Assembly: GCA_910587075.1 (NCBI GenBank)
Contig: CAJUKE010000007.1
Coordinates: forward strand, 16,622 to 80,621
Length of the DNA: 64,000 nucleotides
Source of the DNA: an uncultured Muribaculaceae bacterium
Lineage (GTDB): Bacteria; Bacteroidota; Bacteroidia; Bacteroidales; Muribaculaceae
Reading direction: 5' to 3'
The position numbers and the translations under genes were made by a program. This document shows, piece by piece, positions 8,986 through 16,963 of this stretch. Each line of letters starts with the position of its first letter. Within the stretch, counting starts at the first letter, position 1. The notes under the pieces were generated by a model that had not been told where the DNA came from, ran no database searches, and saw nothing but the letters and a program-made list of their open reading frames with translations.

Positions 8986-10677
8986 ATGAAGACAGCATAT
9001 AAATTCCTTTCGTTCCTCCTTGCCGGGGCCATGTTAAGCTCCTGCGACGACCTCCTGACGGAGACCCCCTCCTCGGGCTACGACAAGGACACCTATTTCG
9101 CCGACGCGGAGAAGGCCGATATGGCTATCCTCGGGATCATGAGCTCCATCTCCGACTATAACCATTACGGCCAGGACGAGATGGCGATGCCCGCTTCCGA
9201 CGATATGTATTTCGCGTCGCGCACGCAGTCCGACAACAAGATCAACGACATATCCCACTACCGCTACAACTCGGGCAACGACTGGATTGAGTATCTATGG
9301 CGTATGAAGTACCAGGGTATCGACCGCGCCAACGTGGCCGTGAAGGGTATCGCCGCGATGCCCGATTTCGAGACCGACGCCGACCTGCGCCGCCTCGAAG
9401 GGGAGGCCCGTTTCCTCCGCGCGTTCCTCACCTTCGACCTGATCAAGTACTGGGGCGAGGTACCATTCACTACCGAACCCGCCACGGGCTATGAATCCTC
9501 GTTCCGCCCCCGTATGAGCCACGACGACCTGTACGCGCGGGTGATCGAGGACCTCTCCCGGGCCATCGAGCAGCTCCCCTGGGCTGCCGAGGGTGTTTCG
9601 CCCGAACGCGCCACCCAGGGCGCTGCCCGCGCCCTGCTTATGCGCGTCCAGCTTCAGCGCGCCGGCTACTGGCTCGCCCCCGACGGCTCGTTCAACCGCC
9701 CCTCGGCCTCCGTGCGCCGCGAGTGCTACAACTCGGTGATCGAGCAGTGGGAGGCTTTCAAGGCCAACGGCTACCACGACTTCTATCCGGGCGGCTTCGG
9801 CCAGCTCTTCAAGGATGTTTCCGGCTCGGTGCTCAACAGCAAGGAGAACCTCTGGGAGGTGGCTATGTACCATGACCAGGGTCGCCGCAACGGTTCGGCA
9901 TGGGGCATCTACAACGGACCCGTGGTGGCAGCGCCCACCGGCCTGGCCACCACTGAGTCGGCCAACTATATGGGCCGCGGCCAGGGATTCTTCCTCGTGG
10001 TGCCCGAGTGGTATGACTTCTACGAGGAGGTCGACCAGCGCCGCGACATCGTGGTGTGCACCTACCGCTACACCTGGGATTCCGCCAAGAAGGAGCACGT
10101 CAAGCAGGAGCGCCAGCGCACCTCGTGGTACCTCGGCAAGTGGCGCCGCGAATGGATGCCCGCCGGACAGGCCAACAAGAATATGAACTACGGCGACGTG
10201 AACTTCTGCCCCCTGCGCTACGCCGACGTGGTGCTGATGGCCGCCGAGGCTTACAACGAGCTGGGCGAGACCCCCGAGGCCTGGACGCTGCTCAACTCGG
10301 TGCGCGAACGCGCCGGAGCTACCCCCATCACTACCTCAAACTACCAGCGCTTCATTGGCCGCAACCTGGCCAAGATGCCGGTCAACGAGTATCTCGACGA
10401 CTCGTCGGAACAGGGGAAGGTGCGTATGGCGCTCTACTTCGAGCGCGGGCTGGAGCTCGCCTTCGAGGGGCAGCGCAAGTATGACCTCATCCGCTGGGGC
10501 GTGCTCGACAAGGCCATCAAGCTCTTCGGCGAGCGTTCGAGCCTCAACTCCGGCTCCACGAAGCCCTACCAGGCTTACCAGAACTTCATCCACGGCCAGC
10601 ACGAGCTCTTCCCGATCCCCCTCAAGGAGATGCAGAGCAACCACGCGCTGGGCGGCGTGAACAACAATGGTTTCTAA
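8986..10677 (+). CDS. SusD/RagB-family outer membrane glycan-binding lipoprotein
   Basis: 563 residues with a lipoprotein signal (MKTAYKFLSFLLAGAMLSSC). The sequence has typical SusD features: LTETPSSGY after the lipid-anchored Cys, TPR-like helices containing EARFLRAFLTFDLIKYWGEVP, and a C-terminal part with RYADVVLMAAEAYNELG, VRERAG and FEGQRKYDLIRWG. It binds glycan at the cell surface and closes the SusC barrel encoded just upstream. The gene is the fourth or fifth of the PUL transcript. The C-terminus HELFPIPLKEMQSN is family-typical, so the gene appears intact. Confidence 0.97.
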   Translation: MKTAYKFLSFLLAGAMLSSCDDLLTETPSSGYDKDTYFADAEKADMAILGIMSSISDYNHYGQDEMAMPASDDMYFASRTQSDNKINDISHYRYNSGNDWIEYLWRMKYQGIDRANVAVKGIAAMPDFETDADLRRLEGEARFLRAFLTFDLIKYWGEVPFTTEPATGYESSFRPRMSHDDLYARVIEDLSRAIEQLPWAAEGVSPERATQGAARALLMRVQLQRAGYWLAPDGSFNRPSASVRRECYNSVIEQWEAFKANGYHDFYPGGFGQLFKDVSGSVLNSKENLWEVAMYHDQGRRNGSAWGIYNGPVVAAPTGLATTESANYMGRGQGFFLVVPEWYDFYEEVDQRRDIVVCTYRYTWDSAKKEHVKQERQRTSWYLGKWRREWMPAGQANKNMNYGDVNFCPLRYADVVLMAAEAYNELGETPEAWTLLNSVRERAGATPITTSNYQRFIGRNLAKMPVNEYLDDSSEQGKVRMALYFERGLELAFEGQRKYDLIRWGVLDKAIKLFGERSSLNSGSTKPYQAYQNFIHGQHELFPIPLKEMQSNHALGGVNNNGF

Positions 10678-10706
10678 CCCGCGACCTAACATCATCACAA
10701 TAATTT

Positions 10707-12677
10707 ATGGATTTGATAAAGAAAGTATTATGTGTGGCGGCCCTGCTGCCCGCGCTGGCGCTCCGAGGTGCCGACGCGGGGCAGGTGCTCGACCTCCTCG
10801 ACCTCTCGCGTCCCGGACTTGAAAAGGTTGCCGAGCTCCACAAGCAGGGCAACGACTCGCTGGCATCCGCGGAGCTGCTTGACTATTTCAAGAACCGCAC
10901 CGGGGTGAAGAGCATCGGCGTAGACCCCAAAAAGCCGCGCCTCACCAAGGAGGAGCGCCGATGGGCCGACGAAGGGCTCGAACACAAGTTCTTCGTGCAC
11001 AAGGGCTACCAGCCCTCGTATTTCTACGGCGACGACATCAACTGGCAGTACTGGCCCGTGAAGGACAACGAGCTCCGCTGGCAGCTCCACCGCACCAAGT
11101 GGTGGGTGCCCATGGGTAAGGCTTACCGCGTTACCGGCGACGAGAAGTACGCCCGCGAATGGGTGCTCCAGTACCGCGACTGGATCAAGAAGAACCCCCT
11201 TACCGAGTTTTCCGGCATAAAGGACAAGGACATGGAGGAGGTCGACAATGTTTACTTCGCCTGGCGCCCCCTGGAGGTTTGCGACCGCCTGGAGCACCAG
11301 ATTGAGCAGTTCGAGCTTTTCCTCCCCTCCGCGGAGTTCACCCCGGAATTCCTCATTGACTTCCTCGACAACTACCACCGCCACGCTACTTTCGCCAACA
11401 GCCACTACTCCAAGGAGGGCAACCACCTCCTCTTCGAGGCGCAGCGCGTGATTTTCGCCGGCTCGTTCTTCCCCGAGTTCAAGGATGCCAAGGCATGGCG
11501 CGAGGCCGGTGTCGACATCCTCAACCGCGAAATCGTAAAGCAGGTGTACCCCGACGGCGTGCAGTACGAGCTCGACCCCGGCTACCATATGGCCTGCGTC
11601 GGTATCTTCGGCAAGGCGCTCCGCATGATGGACGCCAACGGCTACCGCGGCGAGTTCCCCCAGTCGTATCTCGACACGATGGAGAAGATGGCGCAGTTCA
11701 CCTACAATATCGCCTACCCCGACTACTCCCTGCCGGTGTTCAGCGACAACAAATACCACAACAAGGCTGGGATGCTCACCAACTACCGCTCCTGGACGAA
11801 GCTTTTCCCCAAGGACAAGACTCTGCGCTACCTCGCCACCGAGGGTAAGAAGGGGCATATGCCCGAATATACCTCGCGCGCCTTCTCCGACGGCGGTTTC
11901 TACGTTATGCGTAACGGCTGGGACTCCACCGCGACCGTGATGGTGCTCAAGGCCGGCCCCAAGGGTGAGTGGCACAACCAGTACGACAACGGCACCTTCG
12001 GGCTTTGGTCCAACGGCCGCGACTTCTTCCCCGACTCTGGCAGCTACATCTACGGCGGCGATGAGGAGGTGCTCAAGCAGCGCGACTGGTTCCGCCAGAC
12101 CGCCGTGCACAACACACTGACCCTCGACGATAAGAATCTTCAGACCCGCGAATCGAAGCTCCTCAAGTGGGAAACATCGCCTGAGGGTGACCTCACCGTG
12201 GTCGAGACCCCCGGTTACGACGGCCTCACTCACCGCCGCGCCGTGTTCTTCGTCGATAAGAAGTTCTTCGTGATTGCCGACGAGGCTTATGGCGATGCCG
12301 AGGGCGATGTGGCTCTCCACTACCAGCTCCTCCCTTGCGACCCGCTGGAAAACGCCGTGAAGAAGTCAGTGAGCACCTCTTTCGCCGACGGCAACAACAT
12401 CACACTCCGCGTATTCGGTGCCGACAAGATGGAGGCCGAGGAGGGGTGGATGTCGCCCGCCTACCGCGTGAAGAAAGCCCGCCCCGCCTACGCCTTCCGT
12501 ACGGCCAAGAAAGCGGGCAAGCCCGTTCGCTACATCACGGTGATCTACCCGACCGATGCCGAGAACCCCGCCACGCACAACATCAGCGCCGCCTACAAGG
12601 GTAAGCCCTCGGCCGACTCCGCCACCCTCGAAGTTACCATCGACGGCAAGAAGTACCCCCTCTCCTACAAGCTCTGA
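10707..12677 (+). CDS. Heparinase III-type (PL12) polysaccharide lyase
   Basis: 656 residues with a Sec signal peptide (cleavage near LRGADA), so the enzyme is probably periplasmic. The domain order is an alpha-toroid N-terminal domain then a heparinase II/III beta-sandwich. Asn239-His240 (in EGNHLLFEAQ), Tyr293 (in DPGYHM) and His423 (in GEWHNQYDNG) fall at almost the same positions as the Asn240/Tyr294/His424 I recall for Pedobacter heparinase III. The expected reaction is eliminative cleavage of low-sulfated heparan sulfate or heparosan-like chains into unsaturated oligosaccharides. It is the last gene of the locus, 29 bases after susD. Sulfatases and a glucuronyl hydrolase, usual companions, are not in this window. 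Confidence 0.9.
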   Translation: MDLIKKVLCVAALLPALALRGADAGQVLDLLDLSRPGLEKVAELHKQGNDSLASAELLDYFKNRTGVKSIGVDPKKPRLTKEERRWADEGLEHKFFVHKGYQPSYFYGDDINWQYWPVKDNELRWQLHRTKWWVPMGKAYRVTGDEKYAREWVLQYRDWIKKNPLTEFSGIKDKDMEEVDNVYFAWRPLEVCDRLEHQIEQFELFLPSAEFTPEFLIDFLDNYHRHATFANSHYSKEGNHLLFEAQRVIFAGSFFPEFKDAKAWREAGVDILNREIVKQVYPDGVQYELDPGYHMACVGIFGKALRMMDANGYRGEFPQSYLDTMEKMAQFTYNIAYPDYSLPVFSDNKYHNKAGMLTNYRSWTKLFPKDKTLRYLATEGKKGHMPEYTSRAFSDGGFYVMRNGWDSTATVMVLKAGPKGEWHNQYDNGTFGLWSNGRDFFPDSGSYIYGGDEEVLKQRDWFRQTAVHNTLTLDDKNLQTRESKLLKWETSPEGDLTVVETPGYDGLTHRRAVFFVDKKFFVIADEAYGDAEGDVALHYQLLPCDPLENAVKKSVSTSFADGNNITLRVFGADKMEAEEGWMSPAYRVKKARPAYAFRTAKKAGKPVRYITVIYPTDAENPATHNISAAYKGKPSADSATLEVTIDGKKYPLSYKL

Positions 12678-12716
12678 TCCCTCTCCCATTCACATTACCT
12701 AATAAACTCCATTCAC

Positions 12717-12749
12717 CGGGGCGCGCCGACACAGTTCGACGCGCCCCGG
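12717..12749 (+). terminator. Hairpin after the lyase locus, probable terminator
   Basis: Arms 12717-12725 and 12740-12749 pair with one bulged base. No T-run follows, so this is a weak intrinsic terminator or a transcript-end stabiliser for the PUL mRNA. Confidence 0.45.
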
Positions 12750-12781
12750 CTTCGTGTCGCGCTCCCTGTTGTCTCAAACCT

Positions 12782-12810
12782 GTAGGGACGCACGGTGCGT
12801 GCGTCCCTAC
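12782..12810. repeat. Perfect 29-nt palindrome (REP-like)
   Basis: 13-bp perfect arms (12782-12794 with 12798-12810) surround a GTG loop, with a GGGACGCACG core. It sits between the PUL and the restriction island. It has no T-run, so a dispersed palindromic repeat is more likely than a terminator. The 12678-12869 gap otherwise holds only the hairpin at 12717. Confidence 0.6.
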
Positions 12811-12850
12811 GTTTTGACGTGGTGCTGGTGTAGTTAGCGATGTCGGGAGG

Positions 12851-12880
12851 TTGGTTTCTGAAATAAAATGTGTATATTTG
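12851..12880 (+). promoter_or_regulatory. Promoter of the type I restriction operon
   Basis: TTG at 12851-12853, 19 bases, then TATATTTG at 12873-12880 match the Bacteroidetes housekeeping consensus (TTTG and TAnnTTTG). Transcription should start near 12887. This rules out the ATG at 12870, which lies ahead of that start, and supports the ATG at 12906. Confidence 0.7.
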
Positions 12881-12905
12881 TGAAAGTTTACCTACCTACA
12901 CAATA

Positions 12906-14474
12906 ATGGCGACAAGCACCCAACAGAAACAGGAACTTTTCAAGGCTATATGGGCCACGGCCGAAGACCTCCGCAACTCGGTCGACGGATGGGATTTCAA
13001 GTCCTACGTCCTCGGCATATTGTTCTTCCGCTTTATTTCGGAGAACATTACAACCTATATCAATAAAATGCAACGCGAAGCCGGTGATGCCGACTTCGAC
13101 TATACCGCATTTTCCGATGAAGAGGCCATTGCTGCCAAAGATGACCTTGTGCGCGAAAAGGGTTTCTTCATTCTGCCCTCGCAACTGTTCTGCAACGTGC
13201 GCAAGCGAGCCAAAAGCGACCCTAACCTCAATGTTACACTCTCTGAAATATTCAAGAGTATTGAGGCATCGGCTGTCGGCACAGAGAGCGAGGATGACCT
13301 GAAAGGCCTCTTTGCCGATATTGATGTAAACTCCAACAAGCTCGGAGGCACTGTTGAGAAGCGAAACGAGCAACTCACCAAAATCCTGAACAACATCGGA
13401 GGCATCGACCTGAAAGGTGAATATGAGGACAATCAGATTGACCTTTTCGGCGACGCGTACGAATACCTTATGGCAATGTATGCGTCCAATGCCGGAAAGA
13501 GCGGTGGCGAATACTACACTCCCCAGGAGGTGAGCGAACTGCTCGCACGCATAGTAAGCCACAACCGCCAGTGGGTAAACAAGGTTTACGACCCAGCTTG
13601 CGGCTCCGGCTCTTTGCTGCTTAAATTCGCCAAAATTCTCGGGGCGGATAATGTGAAACAGGGGTTCTTCGGCCAGGAGTTGAACATCACCACCTACAAC
13701 CTCTGCCGCATCAACATGTTTCTCCACAACATAAACTACAACAAGTTCGACATCCACAATGGCGACACGCTACTTGAGCCATACCATTGGGACGACGAAC
13801 CGTTTGACGCGATAGTCAGCAACCCGCCTTATTCCACCAAATGGGTGGGCGATGACAACCCCCTGCTCATCAACGACCCTCGTTTCGCACCCGCCGGAGT
13901 GCTCGCTCCCAAGAGCAAGAGCGACCTCGCGTTCACTATGCATATGCTCGCCTGGCTCTCCACCGAGGGTACCGCCGCCATCGTCGAGTTCCCAGGTGTA
14001 CTGTACCGCGGAGGCAAGGAGCAGAAGATACGCCAGTATCTGATTGACAACAACTACGTTGACACCGTAATCCAGCTGCCGCCAAACCTGTTCTTCGGTG
14101 TGACCATCGCCACCTGCGTAATCGTGCTGAAGAAATCGAAAAAGGAGAACAAGACGCTGTTCATTGATGCCTCGGGGCTCTTTGTTCACGAGGGGAACAA
14201 GAACAAACTATCGCCCGCAAACATCGAGGAAATTGTTGCCGAATATGCCGACCGCAAGGAAGTCAAACACTTCTCCGCACTCGTCGACAACGCCGCGATA
14301 GCCGCCAACGGCTACAATCTCTCCGTGAGCTCGTACGTCGAAGCCGAGGACACCCGCCCGCGGACCGACATCAAGGATCTTAACGCCCGCATAGCCCGCA
14401 TCGTAGAGCATGAGAACCGTCTCCGCGCCGAAATCGACGCCATAATCACGGAACTCGAATCCGAATCATTATGA
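12906..14474 (+). CDS. hsdM: Type I restriction-modification DNA methyltransferase subunit HsdM
   Basis: 522 residues from ATG 12906 (MATSTQQKQ). An N-terminal HsdM helical domain (WATAEDLRNSVDGWDFK, LGILFFRFISE) precedes an N6-adenine methyltransferase domain. SAM motif I, DPACGSGSLLL, begins near residue 229 and the catalytic NPPY motif near residue 306. With HsdS it methylates adenine in a bipartite target. The stop overlaps the next start by 4 bp (ATGA), so translation is coupled. Codon use is more A/T-rich than in the flanking PUL, consistent with horizontal acquisition. Confidence 0.96.
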   Translation: MATSTQQKQELFKAIWATAEDLRNSVDGWDFKSYVLGILFFRFISENITTYINKMQREAGDADFDYTAFSDEEAIAAKDDLVREKGFFILPSQLFCNVRKRAKSDPNLNVTLSEIFKSIEASAVGTESEDDLKGLFADIDVNSNKLGGTVEKRNEQLTKILNNIGGIDLKGEYEDNQIDLFGDAYEYLMAMYASNAGKSGGEYYTPQEVSELLARIVSHNRQWVNKVYDPACGSGSLLLKFAKILGADNVKQGFFGQELNITTYNLCRINMFLHNINYNKFDIHNGDTLLEPYHWDDEPFDAIVSNPPYSTKWVGDDNPLLINDPRFAPAGVLAPKSKSDLAFTMHMLAWLSTEGTAAIVEFPGVLYRGGKEQKIRQYLIDNNYVDTVIQLPPNLFFGVTIATCVIVLKKSKKENKTLFIDASGLFVHEGNKNKLSPANIEEIVAEYADRKEVKHFSALVDNAAIAANGYNLSVSSYVEAEDTRPRTDIKDLNARIARIVEHENRLRAEIDAIITELESESL

Positions 14475-15109
14475 ATAAACTTATAACTTTACCTGAAAGC
14501 ATAAGTCCGCGACTGATCATGCTACGCAATCAGCCAGTGCTATTGGATTACGATGTGGCCGCTATTTTCGGCGTGGAAACCAAAAGAGTCAATGAGGCTG
14601 TAAGGAGAAACAGTGAAAAGTTCCCGAAAGATTATATGTTTGCTCTTGACCGCCAAGAAATTGCGGCCTTGAGGTCGCAATTTGCGACCTCAAACACGGG
14701 TCGAGGAGGGTCAAGATATGAGCCTAAGGCATTTACAGAAAAGGGACTTTATATGCTGGCCACAGTCTTGAAAAGCAAGCAGGCTGTCGAGGCTACTTTT
14801 GGGATAATCGAGACATACGCCCAGGTTCGGGAGTTGCAATCTACGCTTACATCTCTACACACCGACAAGAAACCAAGCCAAAGCCTTATCTCCAGATTTT
14901 CCGATCTGCTATCCGACATTATTTTGCCGGAATTACGACCTGACGAATCAGAGACATCCATTGAACTGAACTTCTTTATCGGTAAGCTGAAGCATACGGT
15001 GAAACGCAAACGCCGCGACAACGGCCCCGATATAGTCGAAGAGCCCGAAGAACCTTATGGCGACAACGAATCCGATCAGACAGACTCAAATCAATCTGAA
15101 ACAGTATGA
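14471..15109 (+). CDS. ORF6N-domain protein inside the type I R-M operon
   Basis: 212 residues. Residues ~10-100 match the ORF6N domain seen in phage and mobile-element DNA-binding proteins (SPRLIMLRNQPVLLDYDVA, VNEAVRRNSEKFPKDYMF, AFTEKGLYMLATVLKSKQA). The rest is a helical, charged C-terminal tail. The gene overlaps hsdM and hsdS by 4 bp each, so it is translated as part of the R-M unit. ORF6N proteins often travel with mobile elements; here a regulator, antirestriction or modifier role is possible but unproven. It does not resemble any of the three Hsd subunits. Confidence 0.85.
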   Translation: MNKLITLPESISPRLIMLRNQPVLLDYDVAAIFGVETKRVNEAVRRNSEKFPKDYMFALDRQEIAALRSQFATSNTGRGGSRYEPKAFTEKGLYMLATVLKSKQAVEATFGIIETYAQVRELQSTLTSLHTDKKPSQSLISRFSDLLSDIILPELRPDESETSIELNFFIGKLKHTVKRKRRDNGPDIVEEPEEPYGDNESDQTDSNQSETV

Positions 15110-16347
15110 GTAAGTTACAAGAACTAATCAACCGTCTCTGCCCAAATGGCGTGCCATTCATAAAACTTGGCAATTTTATCGACATTCATACCGGCGAGCA
15201 ATTCAATAAAAGGGATATGAACGAAACAGGGTCATACCCTGTGATGAACGGAGGAGTGACACCATCTGGATTTATTGAAGTCTCCAACGAACAGGCGAAT
15301 ACCATCACCATATCCCAGGGTGGCGCTTCCGCCGGATTTGTAGCCTGGCAATCGACACCGTTTTGGTGTGGCGCTCATTGTTACGTTGTCAGGCCTATAA
15401 CGGATCAATTAGTAAATCGCTATCTGTTTTTCTTTTTGAAAAATTCAGAGAAAACTCTTCAGCAGATGCAACATGGCGCGGGTATTCCGGCGCTAAACCG
15501 AGATAAAATTAAAAATTTAGTTATTCCCGTTCCTCCTATTGAGGTCCAGGAGGAAATCGTAAAAATTCTCGACCGCTTCGCGGAATATGCAGCGGAGCTG
15601 CAAGCGGAGCTGCAAGCGCGCAAAGAGCAATACGAGTATTATCGTAATCTTTTGCTCACCTTCAATCCCTCCGCCTACGGCTGCGGGACCGATGGTGAGC
15701 AAAAGATGAATGATGTAACTATCTGGGGGGGGTATAGTTACGAGATTTCTTGGAAAACTATGGGCGAGATTATGGAAATATCACGCGGCGCGTCGCCGAG
15801 GCCGATACAATCCTTTTTAACAGAGGATGAAAACGGTGTGCCCTGGATTAAAATTGGGGACATTTCACCTGATTCTAAATATGTAACCAAGACAGCCCAA
15901 AAAATCACTTCGGAGGGTGCTTCAAAATCGCGCTATTTAAAAAGGGGCGATTTTATTCTCTCTAACTCAATGAGCTTTGGTCGTCCGTATATACTTGACT
16001 TGGATGGTTGCATTCATGACGGCTGGGTTTCATTGCGGAATTTTCAAGAATCCTATATCCCTGATTTTCTTTATCATCTTCTCAAATCTGATTCGGTTCA
16101 AACATTTTGGACCCAGAATGCGGGTCAAGGAGGGGCCGTATCTAATCTTAACGCTGATATTATCCGTAAAACTCCTGTCCCCGTCCCGCCCATCGAACTC
16201 CAAGAGAAAATCGTCGCTATCCTCGACCGCTTCGAGACGTTGGTCAACGACTTGACCAATGGCCTCCCGGCTGAAATCGCCGCCGTCAAGGAGCAATATG
16301 AGTATTACCGCGACAAATTATTGACCTTCAAAGAAAAATCAGCATGA
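15106..16347 (+). CDS. hsdS: Type I restriction specificity subunit HsdS
   Basis: 413 residues with the usual two target-recognition domains. Each is followed by a conserved helix: VPPIEVQEEIVKILDRFAEYAAELQ near residue 145 onward and VPPIELQEKIVAILDRFETLV near the C-terminus, both leading to KEQYEYYR(N/D)xLLTF. The protein sets the bipartite target recognised by the M2S1 methylase and R2M2S1 nuclease. The central helix contains two exact AELQ repeats (12 bp each), a known type of specificity-spacer switch. The second recognition domain is notably A/T-rich, suggesting domain exchange. Starts and stops overlap both neighbours by 4 bp. Confidence 0.95.
   Translation: MSKLQELINRLCPNGVPFIKLGNFIDIHTGEQFNKRDMNETGSYPVMNGGVTPSGFIEVSNEQANTITISQGGASAGFVAWQSTPFWCGAHCYVVRPITDQLVNRYLFFFLKNSEKTLQQMQHGAGIPALNRDKIKNLVIPVPPIEVQEEIVKILDRFAEYAAELQAELQARKEQYEYYRNLLLTFNPSAYGCGTDGEQKMNDVTIWGGYSYEISWKTMGEIMEISRGASPRPIQSFLTEDENGVPWIKIGDISPDSKYVTKTAQKITSEGASKSRYLKRGDFILSNSMSFGRPYILDLDGCIHDGWVSLRNFQESYIPDFLYHLLKSDSVQTFWTQNAGQGGAVSNLNADIIRKTPVPVPPIELQEKIVAILDRFETLVNDLTNGLPAEIAAVKEQYEYYRDKLLTFKEKSA
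15592..15615 (+). repeat. 12-bp tandem repeat (x2) in the HsdS linker
   Basis: The unit GCGGAGCTGCAA occurs twice in a row, in frame, giving AELQ-AELQ at residues 163-170. It sits in the central conserved helix that spaces the two recognition domains. By analogy with EcoR124-type HsdS (two or three 4-residue repeats), copy-number change would alter the target spacer length. Confidence 0.85.
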
Positions 16348-16889
16348 ATGAGTTGATACCGCGTGTCGGCAATTACAAAAAACTCCTGAGTTATCAGAAA
16401 GCGGATGTGATTTTTCAGATTACATTTGAATTCTGCTCGCGTTTTCTTCGGAATGGCGATCGCACTATAGACCAAATGATCCAAGCGGCCCGCAGCGGTA
16501 AGCAGAATATCATAGAAGGATGCGCGGCATCAGCGACTTCGGCAAAAACAGAAATTAGACTGGTGAATGTAGCCAAGGCGAGTCTGAGAGAGTTGCTTGA
16601 AGATTATGAGGATTACCTCAAGACCCGGCACTGCAGACAATGGGAAAAGGACAGCAAAGAATATGAGGCTATGCGGAGGTTGGGAAAAGAGCATAATGAT
16701 GCCGATTTCTTTATGGCGCTTACCGCCACGCGACCGGCGGAAACGATCGCCAATATGGCAATTATTCTGATAAATCAGGCTGATTATCTGCTATTCAGGC
16801 AACTGGAAAGATTGGAGAAAGATTTTCTTGAAAAAGGAGGCTTCTCAGAAAGGATGATGAGGCTACGAAAAAAGAATCGAGGTTACTAA
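16344..16889 (+). CDS. Four-helix-bundle protein (S23/IVP-like with suffix domain)
   Basis: 181 residues, all helical. An N-terminal S23/IVP-like four-helix bundle (LLSYQKADVIFQIT, MIQAARSGKQNIIEG) is followed by the longer DYEDYLKTRHC ... C-terminal extension typical of the four helix bundle suffix group. Close relatives of this fold include the Avd accessory proteins of diversity-generating retroelements, which bind nucleic acid. Its start overlaps the hsdS stop, and a palindromic 9-bp array begins six bases after its own stop. It may bind that array or its RNA; this is inference. The function in restriction loci is unknown. Confidence 0.85.
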   Translation: MNELIPRVGNYKKLLSYQKADVIFQITFEFCSRFLRNGDRTIDQMIQAARSGKQNIIEGCAASATSAKTEIRLVNVAKASLRELLEDYEDYLKTRHCRQWEKDSKEYEAMRRLGKEHNDADFFMALTATRPAETIANMAIILINQADYLLFRQLERLEKDFLEKGGFSERMMRLRKKNRGY

Positions 16890-16894
16890 ACAAG

Positions 16895-16948
16895 GACCTT
16901 AAAGTCGTTAAGGTCGTTAAGGTCTTTAAAGACTTTAACGACTTTAAG
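16895..16948. repeat. 9-bp-period palindromic array between four-helix gene and hsdR
   Basis: Six consecutive 9-mers of the form G(A/T)CnTTAAn fill 54 bp. The outer 14-bp arms 16898-16911 (CTTAAAGTCGTTAA) and 16935-16948 are perfect inverted repeats, with a nested palindrome GTCTTTAAAGAC at 16922-16933. The array can be read as iterons for a DNA-binding protein or as an RNA hairpin in the operon mRNA ahead of hsdR. Confidence 0.85.
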
Positions 16949-16963
16949 CAAAATAACAAGATT

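Noticed and set aside
10728..12320. 530-residue minus-strand open frame
   Set aside because: Opposite the PL12 gene whose catalytic motifs are intact; shadow.
12870..12905. Longer hsdM start at 12870
   Set aside because: It would lie before the transcription start predicted from the TATATTTG box at 12873-12880, and the extra residues are not HsdM-like.
16895..16948. CRISPR array
   Set aside because: Units are 9 bp without spacers, and no cas genes are present; it is a palindromic iteron-like array.
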